NCBI GenBank assembly: GCA_008828725.1
Contig: MEHQ01002070.1
Coordinates: 1-64,000 of the forward strand
Source: Saccharina japonica
Taxonomy: Eukaryota > Sar > Phaeophyceae > Laminariales > Laminariaceae
Direction: 5' to 3'
Length of the DNA stretch: 64,000 bases
Part shown: in pieces, positions 10,266 to 20,395 of the stretch
Layout of the letters: every line of letters starts with the position of its first letter
How positions within the stretch are numbered: the first letter of the stretch is position 1
Made by a program: the position numbers and the translations under genes
The notes under the pieces: generated by a model
What the model was told of the DNA's origin: nothing
Database searches by the model: none
Seen by the model: only the letters and a program-made list of their open reading frames with translations

Positions 10266-12345
10266 AACCCAATCGCCTTCGGAATATGAAACGTGAAACG
10301 GTCGCTGGGGTATGAAAAAACTCGAAATAACAACCGCCTGCCCGTCCACCCGAACACCTCCGCACGAGAGCAAACCCCCAACAACCAATAATCAACCAAG
10401 CGGTTAATTTTTGAACCGCCTTCGATTGTGAAACGGTCGCTTGCGGGAAAACGACAGGAGGGATCGTCCCGCCTCCACACGAGAGAAACTCCCAACGACT
10501 CAAAGCACTGACCTGGCAGTTACTTTTTTTTAGACAGTTTCGATTGTGAAACGGTCATCTCGGGAAAAGGGAATTACAGAAAATACCGCCCCCGCTTCCG
10601 CACAATAAAAACCCCTAATCCACAATAACCGACAAAGCGGTTACTTTTCGGACCGCATTGGATTGTGAAACGGTCGCCATGCGGGAAAAAGACAGGAAAT
10701 ACCGCCCCGACTCCTGGACGAGAGAAACTCCAAACGACCAACCGCCGACACCAAGCAGTTGTTTTTTCAACCGCCTTCAATGGTGAGGGCATGTCTAAAC
10801 AGGAACGAAAGCGAAAAACGAAAAACGAAATGACAAAAAACAGGCCGCTGATTGGTCCCTGGCACAAACGTGTTCCCCTTCGTTTTTTTTGTTCTGAGAA
10901 AATCAACGATTTACAACCTATTGCCAAAAACATAAAAGTTGACAGCTGAAAAACGAAAACGAAAACGAAAGCACGAGCAGCAACAATTCAGCGTGTCCTA
11001 CTGGTCAGCGCAGCCACGTCAAAATATCACATCAGGACTGCCGCACGCAGCACGCAACCCACAGCTAGCACGGCAACACAGCGGCACAGATCCCCCGTAA
11101 ATAGCCAGGAGGCCAACCACAACACCAGCCCCGACGCTCTAGGGCCTTTGTTTGCCGGCGTTCGAGCCAAAGCAAAGAGAATTTGAGTAGAGTTCAGCAT
11201 CAGCCCTCGAGAATGAGGTTGGAAGTTTGCTCTCAGTATAATTTGAGTTTTGATCCCGGGGCGTCAAAGTTGGACACGCGACCACCTCCATAGGAGACCC
11301 AATTACCTCCCGGTATCGAATTGTCGTCGCTTCTGCCTGCTCCTCTGGTGTGCCTGTGGTGCCGAGCGCTAGATTGTCGGCATGTGTACATAGTTGTGTA
11401 CAGCCCATGGCTTATGCTCTCAGTTTTTTTTGCCTGGATCTTGCTGTTCCCAATTCGTTTCTGTTTGGACACGTCGGCTAAAATGATGCCGAAAACGAAA
11501 TGATTTCGTTTTCCGTTTTTCGTTTTCGTTTCTGTTTAGACATGCCCTGAACCGGTCGCTGCGGGAAAGGGACAGGAAATACCGCCCCGCCTCCGCACGA
11601 CAGAAACTCCCGACGACCAATCACGAACCAAGCGGTTACTATTGGAAACGCCTTCGATGGTGAAACGGTCGCTGCGGGAAAAAGACAGGAAATTCCGCCC
11701 CGCCTCCACACGAGAGAAAACTCCCGACGACCAACCACCAACCAAGGGGTTACTATTGGAAACGCCTTCGATGGTGAAACGGTCGCTGCGGGAAAAGGAC
11801 AAGGAAATTCCGCCCCGACTCCGCACGAGAGAACTCCCAACGACCAACCACCGACACCACGGGGGTATTTTTGGAACTGGCTTCGATTGTGAAACCGTCG
11901 CTGCGGAAAAAGGACAGGAAATACCACCCCGCCTCCGCACGAGAGAAACTCCCGACGACCAATCACCAACCAAGCGGTTGCTATTAGAAATGGCTTGGAT
12001 TGTGAAACGGTCGCCATGCGGGAAAAGGTCAGGAAATACCACCCCGTCTCCGCACGAGAGAAACTCCCGACGACCAATCACCAACCAAGCGGTTATTATT
12101 GGAAACGCCTTCGATGGTGAAACGGTCGCTGCGGGAAAAGGACAGGAAATTCCGCCCCGCCTTGGCACGAGAGAAATTCCCGACGACCAATCACCAAACA
12201 AGGGGTTGTTTTTCGAGCAGGCTTCGAATTGTGAATTCGTCGCGGCGGGAAAAAGGAGACGAAAATCCGCCCCGCCTCCGCACAAGAGAAAACTCTCAGA
12301 AAAAACGACCAATAATGACCGACCGATATAGCCCAAGTTAGGCGG
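10266..12345 (+). repeat. 118-bp satellite array, interrupted
   Basis: Units of about 115-119 bp carry GGTGAAACGGTCGCTGCGGG, AAATTCCGCCCCGCCTCC and GACGACCAATCACCAACCAA. Roughly five units precede and seven follow an insertion at 10787-11547. As 118 is not divisible by 3, a 297-codon minus-strand ORF across it cycles through frames and is not a gene. Degenerate units continue near 12715-12850. Confidence 0.85.
10787..11547 (+). mobile_element. 761-bp terminal-inverted-repeat element inside the satellite
   Basis: Starts GGGCATGTCTAAACAGGAAC and ends with the inverted TCTGTTTAGACATGCCC. TGA occurs directly on both sides (10784-10786, 11548-11550) and the satellite unit (GGTGAAACGGTCG) is restored on removal, so the limits are exact. 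A 3-bp duplication and a GGGCATGT start fit a PIF/Harbinger-like non-autonomous element. The 89-codon minus ORF inside has no transposase motif that I recognise. Confidence 0.8.
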
Positions 12346-12429
12346 CAACGGTGTAAGAAACCCCCTTGAATCGATCAATGACCAACCGAGCCAGTTACGC
12401 GTTTTACTCAAGTTAAAACAGGTAGACAA

Positions 12430-12690
12430 TGAGTGATGCTACGGTAGGGGGGTCGCCTTCAAGTCCATAATTTTCAGCGGATGGGAGCCACTCCACCGAG
12501 TGACCACCATATTTATTTGCGGTTTTTTAAGTCTTAACGCTTTACGCTTGCGAGATATGCACCACCATGGTATGCTTGTTACTCTGCGACAACAAAATAT
12601 TCCTGCGTCCAGTTTTGGGTGAGATACAGAGGCAATCGCCCGAGTGGAGTAAACGTGGTAGTGAAAATCAGGCTACCCCTCCCCTACCGT
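12430..12690 (+). mobile_element. Diverged F-like element
   Basis: GATGCTACGGTAGGGG at the left faces CCCCTACCGTAGCA at the right, like F termini. The body shares TTTGGGTGAGATA with F relatives. Confidence 0.45.
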
Positions 12691-12983
12691 AGCACCAGTC
12701 CAATCCCAAAATGGCACAACCAATCACCTACCAAGCGGTTACTTTTTTTTCCACTCGAAAGATATTAGGTCGCAAAACAAGAAAGAAACAGCCCAGGAAA
12801 TGACCATTGACCAATCACCGACGATCGACCGAGCGATTACTGTATTAACCCAAGAGCAGGTTCGTACGAGCGGCAACCGGTAGAAGCCTCCACGTGCCCC
12901 ATATCACCGACGCCAAAGAGAGAGAGAGCAGTTGTTTTTTTATATTTCAAGATTAGGAGTGGCCAAAAGCCCCCCCCCCCCAA

Positions 12984-13140
12984 AAAAAGCTCCGTCTCGA
13001 AAGGGATGAGTAGTCAATGGTCAAATGACCAAGGCAAGCAACAAAAGAGCCCCCCCCCCCCTCGTATAGCTCCGATCGAAAAGGGATGAGTGGTCAATGG
13101 TAAAATGACAAGTAAGGCAAGCAACAAATGGGGACGCCCT
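12984..13140 (+). repeat. Two units of an E-related variant
   Basis: GCTCCGTCTCGAAAGGGATG, then GTCAATGGTCAAATGAC and CAAGCAACAAA, occurs twice (12984 and 13068 onward), each preceded by a C run. A third unit at 35779-35850 ends ATGAGTACCCCC like E's 3' end, so this is a diverged E subfamily. Confidence 0.55.
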
Positions 13141-13269
13141 CCCCTGTATATTCATTGCGCGGCGACAGGACTGGCAACTTCTTACCAGGCCGGCTGTCGA
13201 AGGCATATACAACACTCTCCGGCACTGGGGAATGAGCGCTCAGGGCATAACCTAGGCACCGTGTGTGGG

Positions 13270-13570
13270 TTGGTCGTAAGAGAGGGCGGCGGTGGGGGGG
13301 ACAGCGGGCAGGGGGGGCAGGGGGGGGCAGCGAAGAGGGGCGGAAAGAAACAAACATTGAGTCAAAGGCGCGTGAAATGAATACCTACCGCACCGCGCAA
13401 AGGGTTTCTGTTCTCTGAGGCATGTTTCCGTGCCTTGAAAGTCTGGTCAGGGGAGGGGGGGGGGGCAGCGAAGGGGAGCTGAAACAAACACCGCGGCGGG
13501 TGCGAGAAATATACCGCACCGCACAAACGGCTGTCATCATTTGAGGCATGCCTTCACTGACTGAGGCCCG
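13270..13570 (+). repeat. Diverged tandem duplication of about 170 bp
   Basis: Both halves contain a G run, GGCAGCGAAG, GAAACAAAC, TACCGCACCGC and TTGAGGCATG in the same order. No gene. Confidence 0.5.
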
Positions 13571-13727
13571 CCTGACTGAGACAAGAGAAAGTAACCTTTC
13601 ACGGTTACCCGGGGGGGGGCGGGGGTACTCATACCCCCCCTCCTTCCGACCCCTCCCTTCCCGCCTACCCCCATTCCTAACCGCCCGTCACCTCTACCCA
13701 TTCCCCCCGTCCTACCCACCTGGTCAT

Positions 13728-14060
13728 ACGGCTACGGCCATGCATGAATATCGAGTACACCCGCCCCCCTCCCTCCCCCCTCTAGGGGTGCGAGGGTCTA
13801 TGGTCATACGACTACGGCCATGCATGAAAATGGAGTACACCCCCCCCTTCTACCCACCCCCACCTCCTACCCACCCCTCCCCTAGAACCCAGCCCCCCCT
13901 CCTGCCCACCCCCCCCTCGTCCCAGCCCCCCCTCCTACCTCCTACTCCNNNNNNNNNNNNNNNNNNNNNNNNNNNNNNNNNNNNNNNNNNNNNNNNNNNN
14001 NNNNNNNNNCCCCTCCTACCCCCCACCGTCATACCACTACGGCCATGCATGGATATCGAG
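13728..14060 (+). repeat. Three E 3'-end fragments around an assembly gap
   Basis: GTCATACGACTACGGCCATG followed by GAGTACACC and C-rich sequence occurs at about 13728, 13800 and 14028. Ns fill 13949-14009 (61 bp) between the second and third. Confidence 0.75.
13949..14009. other. Assembly gap, 61 N
   Basis: Run of N in C-rich sequence. True length unknown. Confidence 0.99.
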
Positions 14061-14119
14061 TACACCCCGCCCTCCTACCCACCACACACCCCTCGACGTC
14101 CCCTGTACCCCCGGCGTAC

Positions 14120-14210
14120 CTGCGCGCGGAAAAGCTTGAACTCCTCCTTGTCCGGCTTGAGGACATCGTGCATCGACACCAGAAACAGCTGGGCGTTCAC
14201 CAGACCGAGG
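14120..14210 (-). CDS. Isolated coding exon, gene unassigned
   Basis: Minus-strand open segment of 91 nt between a plausible acceptor (TTATTTACAG) and donor (CGCGCAG/GTACGCC). It reads LGLVNAQLFLVSMHDVLKPD then KEEFKLFRAQ. One base completes the previous codon, so the incoming intron is phase 2 and the outgoing one phase 0. No stop or low-complexity run interrupts it and codon third positions are GC-rich. It lies about 2.9 kb downstream of the minus-strand HHE-like gene (17121-19885) and could be one of its later exons. That gene's last identified exon ends in phase 0, so at least one exon would be missing between them. Product unknown; I do not recognise the family with certainty. Confidence 0.5.
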
Positions 14211-14375
14211 CTGTAAATAACCTGCTCAACCAAAACAACAAAAAAATAACATACATGCATATATATATAAATATTACACACCAAGCATGCCTCTGAAAAA
14301 AAAAGAAAAAATGGAACCAACGTGTTCAGGAAAATAAGGCAGTTTCGAAGTATTACAGGTGGGCATATAGACTAA

Positions 14376-14584
14376 GGGCCCGTTTTAACGAAGAAGAAAA
14401 AAAAACAATTTGGATTTTTTTTTATTCAAATCCGCTTTTCATTGGTCAACACACGCACCAGCACCAAAGATTAGGATCTTGGGGCATAAAAATTGGTGCT
14501 GGTGCGTGTGTTGACCAATGAAAAGCGAATTTTTATTTTTATTTTTCAAAATTGGATTTATTTTATACTCGTTAATACGGGCCC
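14376..14584 (+). mobile_element. TOUR element, intact (209 bp)
   Basis: GGGCCCGTTTTAACGAAGA to TCGTTAATACGGGCCC with TAA on both sides (14373-14375, 14585-14587). Inner arms CATTGGTCAACACACGCACC and its complement flank a loop. Confidence 0.85.
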
Positions 14585-14825
14585 TAAGCAGGGCTCATCA
14601 GGTAGACGAAAGCCTACACATTCCAGTATTTTTAGTAAGCGTGTTGGGCCCTCTGGTTACCATGTTCCCCCGCCGTGTAACAGAAGGCGATATCAATCGT
14701 ATGTACGTCCATCACCTTTGAACTAAAGGCCGTGGATCCGAACCCAGGCATCGGCACAAAATTTCCATTTTTGTTTCCCCCACCCTCCCCCCATTAATCA
14801 AAACCTTTCCCTTTTTTGTGCGTTT

Positions 14826-15190
14826 TCAATCGCACCGGTCGCACCGCCGGTAGCGAGTAGAGTGGTCAGCGCTTCAAAGCTACTATCGTTTGGTACCCAA
14901 GTTCGAATCCCGCCGTGGTGAGGATTTTGACTTTCATTTGAAAAATAAAAAAGGGAACATCGCTGTGAGAGCGCCTTCGGTGCGTGGTAGGCGGAATCCA
15001 CGCAAAGTCGACGAGGGAAAGGAATGCGATCTTCCGCGGCATAAAATAGCAAGACCAAGAACCCGTAGTGGGGGGAGGAGGGAGAAAGAACGCTAAGCAT
15101 TGGGCCCCAAACGGATCTGAGTTACCGACTTACGGAAAGTGAGAGAGAAAGAGACAGGGCGAAGATAATAAATTTGATGGGACAAAAACA
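14826..15190 (+). mobile_element. SINE-1 copy, best-preserved head
   Basis: Head CACCGGTCGCACCGCCGG, A-box-like TAGAGTGGTCAGCGC, B box AGTTCGAATCCC, then the body with GTCGACGAGGGA, CCCGTAGTGGGGGGAGG and GGATCTGAGTTACCGAC, ending TGATGGGACAAAAACAAAAA. The spacing of the two boxes fits an internal Pol III promoter of tRNA origin. Confidence 0.8.
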
Positions 15191-15199
15191 AAAACGTGT

Positions 15200-15560
15200 T
15201 TATTGCCATTTCTTTTCTAGTCGTTTTGTGATTGTTCCCTTCCTTCCCTCACTTCGCCTTCCCTTCCCTTTCCGTCCCTTCCTTCCTGTCCCTTCCTCCT
15301 CCTTCCCTTTTTTGCCCCCATGTTTTCCTTTTTTCCCTCTTGTGTGTAATTTTTTTTTGGCAGATTTGCTGAGGATGCAAACTGTAAACATCAGATCCCA
15401 CTCGGCATTTTCCGTGCATACTAAATGAACCAAATCCGTCCGTCGAGTAATATAGGCACTGTTTTCAAGAAGGCTAAGAGCCTACAAAGCATCACACTGA
15501 GAAAAAAAACGTTCAAAACACTTGTTTCGTGACGGGGGAGTTTTCATAGAATTATGAATT
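15200..15560. other. No gene seen
   Basis: CTTCCCTTCC-rich pyrimidine tract from about 15235 to 15350, then AT-rich sequence without a supported exon. Confidence 0.4.
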
Positions 15561-15639
15561 TCTTACCAAAAGCATCTACGACAAAAAAAAAAATCAAGAT
15601 GCCTGGGGAGGCGAGGGGGCGGGGGGGGGGGGGGGGGGG

Positions 15640-16140
15640 GGGGTGTACTTCATGTCGTGTCACGGCCGAGTCGTATGACACAGACCCTGCTGCATCCCTA
15701 CAATGCCGGGACGGGGCACGTGGTTTTCACCAACCAGGCACGACATTGCTTGCCACCAAGCGCAAACGCCGGGGTATTGGGCGAGTCCATGGGAGGGTGA
15801 GCTGCATCCTGCTAGAACCGCCTCTGAGGCGGACTTGATATGGACCGACAGCTCAATGGTTTAATTTAATTTCTGGTGTGCCCACTTTCGGTAGACAGCA
15901 ATTGGTTTTCTTGTAACTGCTCGCGGACGCCTACGCTATTATAACATAACGTGAAACGACCATTTCCCCTTGTGCGGAACAAAGGTTCCCACCGCCAATG
16001 ATCTACTCGACCGCTAGCTTTGGTGACCGCCAAAAAAAAATAAGCAAAAAAAAAACGGCACCCTGGGTTGTTAGCTACACGAAGCAGTGGCGTGTTTTAC
16101 AGCGTCGTTTGCCACCGACGGCCACCCAACCTATAATATA
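15640..16140 (-). mobile_element. E element, full length but indel-rich
   Basis: Minus-strand copy whose C-run end is the G run at 15620-15643. It carries every E block down to CCCAACCTATAATATAATAT, with many single-base deletions relative to 9061-9575. Confidence 0.7.
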
Positions 16141-16149
16141 ATATATTTT

Positions 16150-16290
16150 ATGGGCGGGGTACTTCATCGTCATGCACGGCGTATTCGTATCCACAGACCC
16201 TCGCATCCCAATCAATGCCGGGACGGAGCACAGTTGGGTTTTCACGAAAAGGCAAAGACATGCTTGCACCAAGCGAGGGGGGGGGGGGGT
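16150..16290 (-). mobile_element. E element, 3' fragment
   Basis: GGGGTACTTCATCG through TCAATGCCGGGACGGAGC and GTTGGGTTTTCACG, then cut by a G run at 16276. It directly follows the previous E copy, tail to head. Confidence 0.65.
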
Positions 16291-16767
16291 GTGATATCGA
16301 ACCATCCCCGCTCCAGTAATCGTTTTTTCCAGCGGCCTCACTTCCTTCATTATAGCAGATTGAAGCATCATCACGATATTTCTCATGAGCAAGTCACTCC
16401 CACGACTAGATTAGCGTTCGCCATCTCTCGCCTTACGTTCTCCCGGAATGCTGAAACTGCCTATTAATACTCTAATACTTCCTATTCCTCAACAGCAGTG
16501 GCGGGGGGGTACGTACGCCTTACGTGCTGGACGTGGACCCGAGCAGGTTTGTCTATTCTGTGTGTGTGTGCCTTGCGGTGCGGAGTACGAACACACCCGA
16601 GAGGTTAGCGCCTCGGGGTCTTCACGCAACGGAGCGACGGACCCTCTTGGGGCGTGACCTTGGTAATGAGGCGGTAGGTACTAGGGGGAGGGGACCCGGC
16701 ATCCATACAGAACGCGACAGATGTCTAATAAAATAATAATATATTTTAAGAATTGGAGGCTTGAGAT

Positions 16768-16807
<40 letters not shown>

Positions 16808-17120
16808 GGCGAAAAAAAAAGAATGCGACCTCTTTATACCGAAAATATGTAGTGTGGAATGGAACACACCCAGTCTTGACATAAATAATTTCAAAGTCTC
16901 GCCAGGAACAAGAAAGAGAGTCTTAACATCTGCCGCGTACGTACGTACGTATGATACGTACGTACTGTTTTTTTTTTTATTCTTGTTATCCTCCGGCGGA
17001 TGGGTAAAACTAAAGCTTAAGCCCTCCACACTTCCACGTCTCACTGCGTGACGTGTGTCAATTCACTCCATGACCCCTCGGAGGCACCAGCCTGTACTGT
17101 TGTACTTCATTTGTGCTTGC

Positions 17121-19885
17121 CTTGTCATTGAACTTCCACTGCTGTTTGGCGTTGATGAAGGCCGCGGTGGATGGCACGATCACGGCCTCCTGGGCCCTGG
17201 CCAGCCTCGCCGCCTTCAACTCCAGCTCTTCCGCGAGGTCGGCGCATCGGAGCAGGGCCGTTCGCGGCGACCGTTTCGCAGAAGCGGCTGTCTGCGCTTC
17301 CTCCACAAGCTGTGAGTGTGTGCGTGTGCGTATGTGCGTGTGTGTCCCATAAAGGAAAAAGTAAGCAAAACAAAAAAAAGTCAGGTGTCGAGCAAAAACG
17401 AAGAAGAAAAAAAAAACAGGTTACCGTTGTGGTAAAAAAGGTTCGTGGAGATCGTTTCCCAGAAGAGGCTGTCTGCGCCTCCTCCACAAGCTGTGAGAGT
17501 GTGCGTGTGCGTGTGCGTGTGCGTGTGTGTGTCCCAAAAAGTGACGGGGGGGGGGGGGGAAACCGGGGGGGGGAAAACAAAAAAAAAAAAAAACAGGTTT
17601 TACTATTGTGGTACGACAGGTTCGTGTAGATCGTTTCGCAGAAGCGGCTGTCTGCGCTTCCTCCACAAGCTTTGTGCGTGTGTGCGTGTGCGTGTGCGTG
17701 TGTGTGTCCCAAAAAGAAACGAGGGGAAAAAAAAAAACAGTCACGTGTCGAGCAAAACCAAAAAAAAAACACAAGTTTACTATTGTAGTAAGACAGGTTC
17801 GTGTAGATCGTTTCGCAGAAGCGGCTGTCTGCGCTTCCTCCACAAGCTTTGTGCGTGTGTGTCCCAAAAAATGAAAAGAAAGAAAAGGTGAAAGTGTCAA
17901 GCAAAACCGAAAAAAAAACACACACACATTGTGATGAATAACAGGGTAATTCCGGTACGATATAATAAAATCAGAAATGCAGGGTAATTTGTTGAATTTG
18001 TTTGGACCAGATTGTACCCTCCCGAACCGGAAAATAAATAATTGCCGTGAATCATACCGGTACGCGCGTTTTCAAAACACGTCGCATGTAGTATTAAATA
18101 GTATAGTGGTCGCTCAACAGCGATATTGTATTACCTCATTTTTTCGGGAAAATAGTTGGGTTTTTTTTCGTACGAGGCTGAGAGAGCTACCTGTGTACAG
18201 CACTCCTGCACTCCCGCTCGTACTAATAGTAACAAAACCATTTTTAGTTTTCTCATCAAGAAAAAAAAAAAAAAACACTGACCTGGCCGATCTTGTTCCC
18301 TATCCGCACGAGCACCTCCCTCTCTCTGTCGAACTCCACCAGGGGGGCGGCCACTTCTTTCGGGAGAAACTCTCTCAACCAAGGGAAGAACAACGCCGTC
18401 TCGGTCTTGTGCAACTTCTTGAAGCTGTATATGTAAGCCGGTTATAGTTGTTGCCGGTTACCCGTACCGGTTATTCGTACCGGGTACGTTTGTATCGGGC
18501 AAAAGAAAAACAAAAGGAGGGGTTTCCAGACAGAATCGCCGGTGGTTACATAGGGGGAGAGGGGGGCGAGGGGCAGGGGAAGGCGGGCGGGGGGCGCGGG
18601 CGGGAAGGGGGAGGGGGGGGCTTTCAACTGTCGGAAGAACAACTCCGTGTTGGTATTGTGTTCCAAGACAGTTTTAGTTTTTACCGGTATGGATTTACCG
18701 GATACCGATGGGTTTTCACCAGTTACCCGTATGTGTATACCGGTTACCCGTACCAGGTACGTTCGTATCGGGCACAAGGAAAACGAAAGGAGGGGTTTCC
18801 CAGCAAAATCGGCAGCGGTTACGTAAAGGGGGGGGGGGGGGGTCTGTCAACTATGGGAAGAGCATTGCCGTCTTGGGCTTGTGCAGCTTCTTGAAGCCGT
18901 CAGCCGTTTCTTCTGATTTTCCCAACACAGGTATATATGTACCAGGATTTTTTTTTATCAGAAACAGACGCAAAAACAATGGAGGGGTTTCCCGACAGCG
19001 CCGGCGGTTACGTGGGGGGCATGGGGGGGGCACGGAGATCGGAAGAGCACACGTCTGGNNNGGGGGTCGCTTTATTTCTGTATCAACAAGCGGTGAAGCC
19101 GTCAGCTACGAGGGAAACCATTGAGGCGAGAGGAGGAACGAGAAGAGAGGAGGGAGTGGGAGTGGGGGTGGGTGAGAAGAGGGCGAGGGGTAGGCTGGTG
19201 TGGCTCCGCAATGGTGCCGCCCCTGACTTCGTGGATTTCGCAAGCTTCACAAACCTACGCAAACCACCGAAAAAACTCCGAAAAACTTGGCAAACAAATC
19301 TGGCAAAGCTTTCGCACAACCCCACAAAGGCCCAGGAAAAGCTTCGCAAAAGCTCCGCCAAGCTTCCCCAAGAAAACCCCAAGCATCACACAAACTTCAC
19401 AAAATCATCCCAGTCTTTCGCTTCGCGGAAATCAAGCAAAGCAAAGCAAGGAAGCAAAACAAGCAAGCAAAGCCAGCAAAGCAAGGAAGCAAAGCAAGGA
19501 AGCAAAGCAAAAAAGCAAAGCAAAAAAGCAAAGCACGCAAAGCAAGGAAGCAAAGGAAGGAAGCAAAGGAAGCAAGGAAGCAAGCAAGCAAAGCAAGTAA
19601 GCAAACCAAGCAAACCAAGCAAGCAAACCAAACCAAACCAAGCAAGCAAAGCAAACGAAGAAAACCAAGCAAAGCAAGCAAGCAAAGCAAAGCAAGCATG
19701 CAAAGCGCACCCCTCTCTCACCTGAACGTCCACATATACCCGTAACACTTGAACACCCTCTGCACCGCCGCCAGGCCCTCCTTGCCTCCCAAATCGGGCC
19801 CCTCGCTAGCCTCTACCGCGAACAGAGCTGCTCGCCGAAACCGAGCAACGTCGCGCAATACCGATCGCGAGTGCCATCGCCAACT
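17121..19885 (-). CDS. Hemerythrin HHE-like protein, partial multi-exon gene
   Basis: Three minus-strand exons with matching phases. Exon a is about 19885-19722; its acceptor is unresolved, and its donor TTCAG/GTGAGAG leaves 2 nt. Exon b is 18424-18283: acceptor TATACAG supplies 1 nt, donor GGCCAG/GTCAGTG. Exon c is 17309-17121: acceptor ACTCACAG, donor GACAAG/GCAAGC, which would be a GC-AG intron. Exon a reads ...GLAAVQRVFKCYGYMWTF and b continues FKKLHKTETALFFPWLREFL. The W-x(n)-H..E..FFPWL pattern resembles the start of a hemerythrin HHE four-helix bundle, which binds a di-iron or oxygen species. Exon c is acidic/Ala-rich and helical (ADLAEELELKAARLARAQEA). Few ligand-type histidines are visible, so iron binding is doubtful. 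If the GC donor is unused, the frame stops at about 17058. Start and end are not identified. Confidence 0.5.
17435..17860 (-). repeat. Three upstream tandem copies of an acceptor plus exon edge
   Basis: The 5' edge of exon c (CTTGTGGAGGAAGCGCAGAC) and its preceding (CA)n tract are repeated with unit spacing of 181, 179 and 177 bp; the CTCCACAAGC mark lies at 17301, 17482, 17661 and 17838. Only the 17301 unit continues into the full exon. The others are decoy acceptors in the intron just upstream in transcript order. Confidence 0.75.
18436..19030 (-). repeat. Tandem copies of intron plus the start of exon b
   Basis: Units of about 230 bp contain TTACCCGTACCGG-type sequence, GGAGGGGTTTCC, a G run, and then fragments of exon b near 18620-18660 and 18846-18900 (minus: GGCTTCAAGAAGCTGCACAA). 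A third, shorter unit runs into the adapter at 19036. The fragments carry stops or substitutions and are not functional exons. Confidence 0.65.
19036..19061 (+). other. Illumina adapter sequence plus a 3-N gap
   Basis: AGATCGGAAGAGCACACGTC followed by TG at 19036-19057 is the standard TruSeq read-1 adapter start. NNN at 19059-19061 follows directly. This is library contamination at a scaffold join, not genomic DNA. Confidence 0.97.
19240..19705 (+). repeat. AAGCAAAG / GGAAGCAAAG simple-repeat tract
   Basis: Imperfect AAGCTTCGCAAA-type units pass into AAGCAAAGCAAGG repeats. All frames are open on the plus strand (Lys/Ser/Gln-rich), so the ORFs of 150-260 codons here are spurious. It lies within the intron region after exon a of the HHE-like gene. 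Confidence 0.8.
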
Positions 19886-20014
19886 TCTCTCCGCCGTGCA
19901 GAGATGTTATACAGTGATACAGGGGTGAGGACGGGAGGGGAGGGAAGGGGGGGAAGGTTCTGGGGGGTGGGCGGAAGGGGGATTGATTGGCGATGGCACT
20001 CGCGATCGGTATTA
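19857..20014. repeat. 27-bp perfect inverted repeat around a 104-bp loop
   Basis: AATACCGATCGCGAGTGCCA plus TCGCCAA (19857-19883) is exactly complementary to 19988-20014. The left arm lies in exon a of the HHE-like gene. It may be a template-switch event or an assembly fold-back. Confidence 0.8.
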
Positions 20015-20084
20015 CTGGGGGGAGGGGAGGGAAGGGGAAGAAGGTTATGGGGAAGGCGGAAGGGGGGAGGGGGGGGAGGGTGTA

Positions 20085-20178
20085 CTCATGGCGTGAACGG
20101 CCGTATTCGAATGACCATAGACCCTCGCATCCCTACAATACCGGGACGGAGCACGTTGGGTTTCCACCAACCAGACAA
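20085..20178 (-). mobile_element. E element, 3' fragment ending in a G/C run
   Basis: TGTACTCATGGCGTGAACGG to GTTGGGTTTCCACCAACCAG, then 19 G followed directly by 14 C at 20179-20211. Confidence 0.75.
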
Positions 20179-20267
20179 GGGGGGGGGGGGGGGGGGGCCC
20201 CCCCCCCCCCCTGAATCCAGAGTCCGTGGGAACACGCGTTGTGCCCTGTATCGTACCCCGCATGTAG

Positions 20268-20395
20268 ATGGCCCAATTCTTCATGAAGATGGCGGAAGCT
20301 GTGCAACAGGGAACGCTCAAGCCCGGCCGCCCCATCCCCGGCTGCAACTCGTACTTCTTGTGCAAGTACCTTAAGGACACCATGCTGCAGGCCAG
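20268..20395 (+). CDS. Coding exon of an unidentified gene
   Basis: Plus-strand open segment of 128 nt between GCATGTAG (acceptor-like, with an in-frame stop immediately upstream) and GCCAG/GTGCGG (donor-like). It reads MAQFFMKMAEAVQQGTLKPG, then RPIPGCNSYFLCKYLKDTML, then QA, leaving two bases (phase 2). Codons are GC3-rich, the reading frame has no low complexity, and the other frames are interrupted. Whether the ATG is a true start or just follows the acceptor cannot be decided. It lies on the strand opposite the HHE-like gene, about 250 bp from that gene's exon a, and no partner exon is evident downstream before 21 kb. I do not recognise the family. Confidence 0.5.

Noticed and set aside
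11536..12429. 297-codon minus-strand ORF with internal repeats
   Set aside because: It lies over the 118-bp satellite; the unit is not a multiple of 3, so the ORF cycles through frames because none contains stops. No start context or splice support.
19121..19725. Lys/Ser/Gln-rich ORFs of 150-260 codons
   Set aside because: AAGCAAAG simple repeat, open in all frames.
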